Source: RHKX01 sp964497825
GTDB taxonomy: Bacteria; Actinomycetota; Thermoleophilia; Solirubrobacterales; 70-9
Reading direction: 5' to 3'
NCBI GenBank assembly: GCA_964497825.1
Contig: CAZCFA010000081.1
Span: forward strand, 1 to 10,827
DNA length: 10,827 nucleotides
This document shows, piece after piece, positions 7,132 through 10,827 of the stretch. The notes beneath the pieces are model-generated. The model had not been told where the DNA came from. It made no database searches and saw nothing but the letters and a program-made list of their open reading frames with translations. Position numbers and translations under genes: made by a program. The stretch's first letter is position 1, and each line of letters begins with the position of its first letter.

Positions 7132-7758
7132 TCAGCGGCGCCTTGCCAGCAGCACGTCGAGGGCGCGGGCGAGGGCGATATCGCGGCAGCGCATCGCCAC
7201 CGCGAGGTGGTAGAGGACGTCGGCGGCCTCCTCGGCGACGCGCTGATCGGACTCGCCGGCGACCGCGCGCGCGACCTCGTCGGCCTCCTCGCGGAGCTTG
7301 GCGCCGATCAGGTCCGGGTCGGCGAGCAGCGCCGCCGTGTAGCTGCCCTCGGGCCGGTCGGCCGCGCGGGCGGCGATCGTGCGCTCGAGCGCCGGCAGCG
7401 CCTCGTGCGTGACCGGGGCGGGCTCGGCGGCGCCGGGAAGGGCGCGATGGAAGCAGCTGCGCGCGCCCGTGTGGCAGGCGGGCCCGGCCGGGTCGACGAG
7501 CGCCAGGACCGCGTCGGCGTCGCAGTCGTAGCGCAGCTCGCGCACGCGCTGGACGTTGCCCGAGCTCGCGCCCTTGTGCCAGAGCTCGTCGCGGGAGCGG
7601 CTCCACAGGTGCAGCTCACCGCTCGCGCGAGTGCGCGCGAGCGCCTCGGCGTTGATGTAGGCGAGGGTCAGCACCTCGCCGCTGCGGGCGTCCTGGATCA
7701 CGCAGGGGGCGAGCCCGCGCTCGTCGTAGCTGATCGGGTCGTCCACGCCGGCGGCCAC
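7132..7758 (-). CDS. hisIE: Bifunctional phosphoribosyl-AMP cyclohydrolase / phosphoribosyl-ATP pyrophosphatase
   Basis: A two-domain cytoplasmic enzyme for the second and third steps of histidine synthesis: the C-terminal HisE domain hydrolyses PR-ATP to PR-AMP, then the N-terminal HisI domain opens the purine ring. Seen in HisI (about 12-105): APCVIQD, LAYINAEAL, LHLWSRSRDELWHKGASSGN (49-68), the metal-binding YDCDADA (77-83; Asp78, Cys79, Asp80, Asp82) and GPACHTGARSCFHR with Cys95 and Cys102. Seen in HisE (about 120-208): LERTIAAR, GSYTAALL, KLREEADE (154-161) and EEAADVLYHLAV (176-187), the acidic helices that bind magnesium. GTG at 7758 gives 208 aa; a second in-frame GTG at 7746 would remove four residues. 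It leads the trp genes, 35 nt after the transporter stop. Many actinobacteria carry separate hisI and hisE genes, so the fusion is a mild lineage marker. Confidence 0.95.
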   Translation of the reverse strand: MAAGVDDPISYDERGLAPCVIQDARSGEVLTLAYINAEALARTRASGELHLWSRSRDELWHKGASSGNVQRVRELRYDCDADAVLALVDPAGPACHTGARSCFHRALPGAAEPAPVTHEALPALERTIAARAADRPEGSYTAALLADPDLIGAKLREEADEVARAVAGESDQRVAEEAADVLYHLAVAMRCRDIALARALDVLLARRR

Positions 7759-7764
7759 GCGGCC

Positions 7765-7770
7765 AGTCTA
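7765..7770 (-). promoter_or_regulatory. Candidate -10 (TAGACT) of the hisIE-trpEGDC operon
   Basis: On the minus strand, TAGACT ends 6 nt before the GTG of hisIE, the spacing of a leaderless promoter. No Shine-Dalgarno lies in the 35-nt gap and no convincing -35 is seen. If real, it gives the amino-acid operon its own promoter, independent of the transporter upstream. The gap leaves no room for a leader peptide or T-box. Confidence 0.35.
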
Positions 7771-7793
7771 GATGCGGTCCCCCGCGCCGAGGG

Positions 7794-9281
7794 TCAGTGC
7801 GCGAGCGCCGGCTCGGCGGCGGCGCTGACGCGCTTGCTCCTCGGGCGCAGCAGCAGCGCGCTGACCAGCGCCCCGAGCGCGAAGATCGCGGCCGACCAGT
7901 AGAAGGCGGTCGTGTAGCCGTGGACCGCCGCCTGCTCGGCCAGCGCCGGCGTCCGGACGGCCCCGGCGGCGAAGCTCTCGGTCGCGCTGACCGCGAGCGT
8001 CGACAGCAGCGCGGTGCCGATCGAGCCGCCGACCTGCTGGGAGGTGTTGACCATCGCCGAGGCGACGCCGGCGTCGGCGTCGGCGACGCCGAGCGTCGCG
8101 GTGGCGATCGACGGCGCGAAGATCAGGCCGAAGCCGAGGCCCATCACGATCAGCGCCGGCAGGATGTCGGCCGCGTAGCTCGACTCCGCCTCGAGCCCGG
8201 TCAGGTACAGCATCCCGGCCGCGCCGAGCACCATCCCGGTCGGGACCAGCGGCCGGGCGCCGACGCGGGCGAGCAGCCTCACGTTGGCGGTCGCCGAGGA
8301 GACGATGATCATCGCGACCATCGGCAGGAAGGCGACGCCGGTCGTGATCGGCGACATGCCGAGGTTCTGCTGCAGGTAGTAGGTGAGGAACAGGAACACG
8401 GCGAAGATCGCGACCGCCGAGAGCCCGACCGCGAGGTAGGAGCCGCCGCGGTCGCGGTCGAGCACGACCCGCAGCGGCAGCAGCGGCTGCTCGGCGCGGC
8501 GCTCGATCAGCGCGAACGCGGTCAGCAGGATCGCGGCGGCCGCGAACATGATCAGCGTCAGCGGGTCGGTCCAGCTCGCCTGCTCGGCGTTGGCGAAGCC
8601 GTAGACGAGCGCGAACAGGCCGCCGGAGGCGGTCAGCGTCCCCGGCAGGTCGAGCCTGGCGTGGCTGCCGGCGCGGAGGTTGTGGAACAGCGCCAGCGCG
8701 CCGGCGACCGCGATCGCGGCGAACAGCAGGTTCACGTACAGGCACCAGCGCCAGTCGAGGTACTCGGTGAGCACGCCGCCGAGCAGCAGGCCGACGGCGG
8801 CGCCGCTGCCGGCGATCGCGCCGTAGACGCCGAACGCCTTGCCGCGCTCGGCGGGCTCGGTGAACGTAGTCGTCAACAGCGACAGCGCCGCCGGGGCGAG
8901 CAGCGCCGCGAAGGCGCCCTGCAGGGCGCGGGCGGCGACGAGGACGCCGAAGCCGGAGGCGGCGCCGCCGATCGCGGAGGCGATCGCGAAGCCGGCGAGG
9001 CCGCCGATGAAGGTCCACTTGCGCCCGAACATGTCGGAGATGCGGCCGCCGAGCAGCAGCAGCGAGCCGAACGCCAGCGCGTAGGCGGTGATCACCCACT
9101 GGCGGCTACCGTCGCCGAAGCCGAGGTCGGCCTGGGCCGAGGGCAGCGCGATGTTGACGATCGTCGCGTCGAGCACGACCATCAGCTGGGCGATGCTCAA
9201 CACGGCGAGGATCGCCCATCTGCGGGCGTGGTGGGGGTTGCTGCCGATCGTCGTCATCCGCGCCTTGGCTCCATCGCTCAT
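7794..9281 (-). CDS. MFS drug-efflux-type transporter, DHA2 (EmrB/QacA) family
   Basis: A 495-aa inner-membrane protein with the alternating hydrophobic profile of a 14-helix major facilitator, probably a proton-coupled exporter of a toxic compound. Seen: the family motif LDATIVNIALPSAQADLG (37-54) in helix 1, motif A GGRISDMFGRKW (78-89) in the helix 2-3 loop, the antiporter motif C GAIAGSGAAVGLLLGGVL (154-171), then LDWRWCLYVNL, and a C-terminal half with repeated Gly/Ala-rich helices (VNTSQQVGGSIGTALL). It ends in a short Arg/Lys-bearing cytoplasmic tail. The ATG at 9281 is supported by AAGGA 5 nt upstream; an internal Met9 is less likely. It is divergent from a TetR regulator with shared operators, which indicates ligand-induced expression. 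The substrate cannot be read from the sequence. Confidence 0.93.
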   Translation of the reverse strand: MSDGAKARMTTIGSNPHHARRWAILAVLSIAQLMVVLDATIVNIALPSAQADLGFGDGSRQWVITAYALAFGSLLLLGGRISDMFGRKWTFIGGLAGFAIASAIGGAASGFGVLVAARALQGAFAALLAPAALSLLTTTFTEPAERGKAFGVYGAIAGSGAAVGLLLGGVLTEYLDWRWCLYVNLLFAAIAVAGALALFHNLRAGSHARLDLPGTLTASGGLFALVYGFANAEQASWTDPLTLIMFAAAAILLTAFALIERRAEQPLLPLRVVLDRDRGGSYLAVGLSAVAIFAVFLFLTYYLQQNLGMSPITTGVAFLPMVAMIIVSSATANVRLLARVGARPLVPTGMVLGAAGMLYLTGLEAESSYAADILPALIVMGLGFGLIFAPSIATATLGVADADAGVASAMVNTSQQVGGSIGTALLSTLAVSATESFAAGAVRTPALAEQAAVHGYTTAFYWSAAIFALGALVSALLLRPRSKRVSAAAEPALAH

Positions 9282-9286
9282 CTGCG

Positions 9287-9291
9287 TCCTT
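9287..9291 (-). promoter_or_regulatory. Ribosome binding site of the MFS gene
   Basis: AAGGA on the minus strand, inside GAAGAAGGA, lies 5 nt before the ATG at 9281. It is a good Shine-Dalgarno match, unlike most starts in this window, and sets the transporter start. Confidence 0.65.
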
Positions 9292-9310
9292 CTTCCGTCG
9301 ATCCGGCCCT

Positions 9311-9328
9311 AACCGGAGGTTCATCCTC
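9311..9328. promoter_or_regulatory. Operator-like site 1 (MFS side)
   Basis: AACCGGAGGTTCATCCTC on the plus strand is an imperfect dyad (GAGG-N5-CCTC) that shares AACCGGAGG-N4-TCCTC with site 2 read on the other strand (14 of 18 positions identical). It lies just downstream of, and next to, the candidate MFS -10, so a bound repressor would block transcription of the transporter. Probable target: the adjacent TetR protein. Confidence 0.6.
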
Positions 9329-9334
9329 AACTTA
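9329..9334 (-). promoter_or_regulatory. Candidate -10 (TAAGTT) of the MFS gene
   Basis: TAAGTT on the minus strand would start transcription near 9322, giving a leader of about 40 nt that includes the AAGGA site. It abuts operator-like site 1. No recognisable -35 lies 16-18 bp upstream, so the call is tentative. Confidence 0.3.
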
Positions 9335-9359
9335 GCTTGCGGGCACGGTAGCAGCTATT

Positions 9360-9379
9360 CGGAGGAAATGCCTCCGGTT
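9360..9379. promoter_or_regulatory. Operator-like site 2 (tetR side)
   Basis: CGGAGG-AAATG-CCTCCG (9360-9376) is a perfect 6-5-6 inverted repeat followed by GTT. On the minus strand it begins AACCGGAGG, like site 1. It sits 2 bp upstream of the candidate tetR -10, over the expected -35 to -10 spacer, as in autoregulated TetR genes. Centre-to-centre distance to site 1 is about 48 bp. Confidence 0.65.
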
Positions 9380-9381
9380 TG

Positions 9382-9387
9382 TAGAAT
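9382..9387 (+). promoter_or_regulatory. Candidate -10 (TAGAAT) of the tetR gene
   Basis: TAGAAT ends 9 nt before the ATG at 9397 and 6 nt before an in-frame TTG at 9394. No Shine-Dalgarno lies between, so the transcript is probably leaderless or nearly so. It is the best -10 match in the window and lies directly beside operator-like site 2. Confidence 0.45.
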
Positions 9388-9396
9388 CTGTGATTG

Positions 9397-10056
9397 ATGT
9401 CCGTGCCAGCCGGCGGCAACAAGCGCCCCCTGCGGGCCGATGCCGAGCGCAACCGCCGGCTGCTGCTCGAGGCGGCGCGGGAGCTGTTCGCCGAGCGCGG
9501 GCTGCACGTCTCGCTCGACGAGATCGCCAAGCGCGCGGGCGTCGGCGTCGGCACCGCCTACCGCCGCTTCGGCTCGCGCTCGGAGCTGGTCGCGGCGCTG
9601 TTCGACGAGCGCCTCGAGCAGATGGTGGCGATCGCCGAGGAGTGCCTGCGGATCGAGGACGCCTGGCAGGGGCTGGCCGCCTTCATCGAGCGCTCGGCCG
9701 AGCTGCAGGCGTCGAACCGCGGCCTCAAGGAGATCCTGCTCGGCTCGGCCGAGGGCCGCGAGCGGATCGCCAACGTGCGGCGACGGATGCGCCCGCTCGG
9801 CACGCAGCTGGTGCAGCGGGCGCAGCAGGCGGGCGCGCTGCGGCCCGACTTCGGGCCCCAGGACCTGCCGATGATCCAGATCATGCTGGGCGCGATCGCC
9901 GACGCCTCCGAGCAGGCCGCCCCCGAGCTCTGGCGCCGCTACCTGTCGCTGATCCTCGCCGGGATGCGGGCCGAGGGCGAGCTCGCCGGCTCGGCGCTCG
10001 GCTGGAAGGCGATGGCCGGCGTGATGGACGGCTGGCGGCCGCCCCGGCGCGACTGA
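9397..10056 (+). CDS. TetR-family transcriptional repressor
   Basis: A 219-aa DNA-binding protein, normal for TetR regulators. Residues 14-70 form the three-helix DNA-binding domain: RNRRLLLEAARELFAERGL, then VSLDEIAKRAGVGVGTAYRRFGSRSELVAALF with the recognition helix around GVGTAYRRF (50-58). The rest is a helical ligand-binding and dimerisation domain (about 75-210) that is variable in this family, so the ligand is not readable. The ATG at 9397 is preferred over the TTG directly before it. It is divergent from the MFS exporter, and the shared intergenic region holds two matching palindromes, so it very probably represses both the exporter and itself, released by a compound that the exporter removes. 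Its stop lies 9 bp from the convergent SDR stop. Confidence 0.93.
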   Translation: MSVPAGGNKRPLRADAERNRRLLLEAARELFAERGLHVSLDEIAKRAGVGVGTAYRRFGSRSELVAALFDERLEQMVAIAEECLRIEDAWQGLAAFIERSAELQASNRGLKEILLGSAEGRERIANVRRRMRPLGTQLVQRAQQAGALRPDFGPQDLPMIQIMLGAIADASEQAAPELWRRYLSLILAGMRAEGELAGSALGWKAMAGVMDGWRPPRRD

Positions 10057-10065
10057 GCGGGCGGG

Positions 10066-10827
10066 CTACTGCGGGTCGTCGCTGGCGTCGGGCGTCAGGT
10101 ACGCCTGCGAGAGGCCGCCGTCGACGAGGAAGGTGGTGGCCGTCGTGTAGGAGCTCTCGTCGCTGGCCAGAAACAGCGCGCCATAGGCGATCTCGCGGGC
10201 CAGCGCGAAGCGGCCGAGCGGCAGGTGGACGAGCCGCCGCGCCGCCTGCGCCGGGTCGCTGGCGAACAGCTCATGCAGCAGCGGCGTATCGACCGGGCCC
10301 GGGCACAGCGAGTTGACCCGCACCCCCTTGTGCGCGAACTCGACGCCGAGCTCGCGCGAGAGCGCCAGCACGCCCCCCTTCGAGGCGGTGTAGGAGATCT
10401 GCGAGACGGCGGCGCCCATCACCGCCACGAACGACGCCGTGTTGACGACCGAGCCGCCGCTCTCGTTGCGAAGCAGGTGCGGGATCCCGTGCTTGCAGCA
10501 GAGAAAGACGCTCTGCAGGTTGACCCGCAGCACGTGCTGGAAGACCTCCAGCGAGGTGTCGAGGATCGACGCGTCCTCGGGCGGGTTGATGCCGGCGTTG
10601 TTGAACAGCACGTCGATCCGGCCGAAGCTCTCGCTGGCCCGCTCGTACATCGCGATCACCTGCTGCTCGTCGGTGACGTCGGCCTCGATCGCGAGGTCGC
10701 CGACCGCGTCGGGGCTGAGGTCGACGCCGACGACGGTCGCGCCCTCGGTGCCGAACAGCCGCGCGGTCTCGGCGCCGATCCCGCTGGCGGCGCCGGTGAT
10801 CACGCAGACCTTGCCGTCGAGCCGGCC
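10066..10827 (-). CDS. Short-chain dehydrogenase/reductase, 5' end outside the window
   Basis: A classical SDR (FabG-like) NAD(P)-dependent oxidoreductase. The coding frame runs off the right edge: the residues before the first internal GTG (10803) read GRLDGKVC-VITG, a standard SDR start, so only a few N-terminal residues should be missing. Seen, numbered from that GTG: the Rossmann motif TGAASGIG (3-10), Asp28 ending strand 2 (VVGVDLS), which favours NAD over NADP, DVTD, NNAG (68-71), NLQSVFLCCKHG (95-106), the active-site Ser in NTASFVA (121-127), Tyr138 and Lys142 in YTASK, and NSLCPGPVDTPLL (164-176). All catalytic residues are present. Substrate unknown; similar SDRs are often named 3-oxoacyl-ACP reductase by default. 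It converges with tetR and is unlikely to belong to the efflux module. Confidence 0.9.
   Translation of the reverse strand, partial: GRLDGKVCVITGAASGIGAETARLFGTEGATVVGVDLSPDAVGDLAIEADVTDEQQVIAMYERASESFGRIDVLFNNAGINPPEDASILDTSLEVFQHVLRVNLQSVFLCCKHGIPHLLRNESGGSVVNTASFVAVMGAAVSQISYTASKGGVLALSRELGVEFAHKGVRVNSLCPGPVDTPLLHELFASDPAQAARRLVHLPLGRFALAREIAYGALFLASDESSYTTATTFLVDGGLSQAYLTPDASDDPQ

Noticed and set aside
5600..7213. Very long open frames opposite known genes, e.g. about 537 codons antisense to trpE and about 512 codons antisense to the MFS gene (7797-9335).
   Set aside because: They are Arg/Ala/Gly/Asp-rich, low-complexity mirrors of real genes, as expected from high-GC codon use; no domain or start signal supports them.
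7130..7606. Upstream extension of the trpE frame to about 673 codons, overlapping hisIE.
   Set aside because: The extra residues are an out-of-frame reading of hisIE with no resemblance to TrpE; the GTG at 7129 gives normal length.
7759..7793. Co-transcription of the MFS gene with hisIE-trp as one functional operon.
   Set aside because: The 35-nt gap allows read-through, but the transporter has its own regulator and operators, and a candidate -10 lies in the gap; a functional link is unsupported.

Overview
The window is very GC-rich (about 70% or more by eye), with short intergenic gaps, many GTG starts and GC-ending codons. This fits a free-living actinobacterium. A dedicated trpF gene argues against Streptomyces- or Mycobacterium-like lineages, where the bifunctional isomerase PriA replaces TrpF. 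The wording of several proteins (SDR, TrpD, TrpF) reminds me most of Thermoleophilia (Solirubrobacterales). That placement is an inference, not a demonstrated fact.

Layout, left to right. trpF (27-773, minus) has an unusual Arg-rich C-terminal tail. A strong GC hairpin (821-847) separates it from an HtrA/DegP-type membrane-anchored serine protease (878-2059, minus). A divergent secreted protein of unknown function (2172-3143, plus) follows; it converges with trpC, with 3 bp between the two stop codons. A compact minus-strand biosynthetic operon is read hisIE (7758-7132), trpE (7129-5585), trpG (5582-5016), trpD (5001-3994), trpC (3962-3147), with gaps of 2, 2, 14 and 31 nt. It covers the anthranilate, phosphoribosyl-anthranilate and indole-glycerol-phosphate steps of tryptophan synthesis, plus two histidine steps (PR-ATP to ProFAR). 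trpF, which acts between TrpD and TrpC, has been separated from this block by the secreted-protein and htrA genes. trpB and trpA are not in the window.

To the right is a drug-efflux-type module: a 14-TM DHA2-family MFS transporter (7794-9281, minus) divergent from a TetR-family regulator (9397-10056, plus). Their 115-bp intergenic region carries two copies of one operator-like sequence (AACCGGAGG-N4-TCCTC) in inverted orientation, one next to each promoter. This is the clearest regulatory signal in the window. The right edge holds a 5'-truncated short-chain dehydrogenase (10066-10827, minus).

Three start codons (secreted protein, hisIE, tetR) have a TAGNNT -10-like hexamer just upstream and no usable Shine-Dalgarno, suggesting leaderless transcripts; trpC is a weaker fourth case. 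I saw no tRNA, rRNA, CRISPR, IS element, attachment site or origin. Most of the window is ordinary housekeeping and efflux content. I did not find a convincing undescribed multi-gene system.
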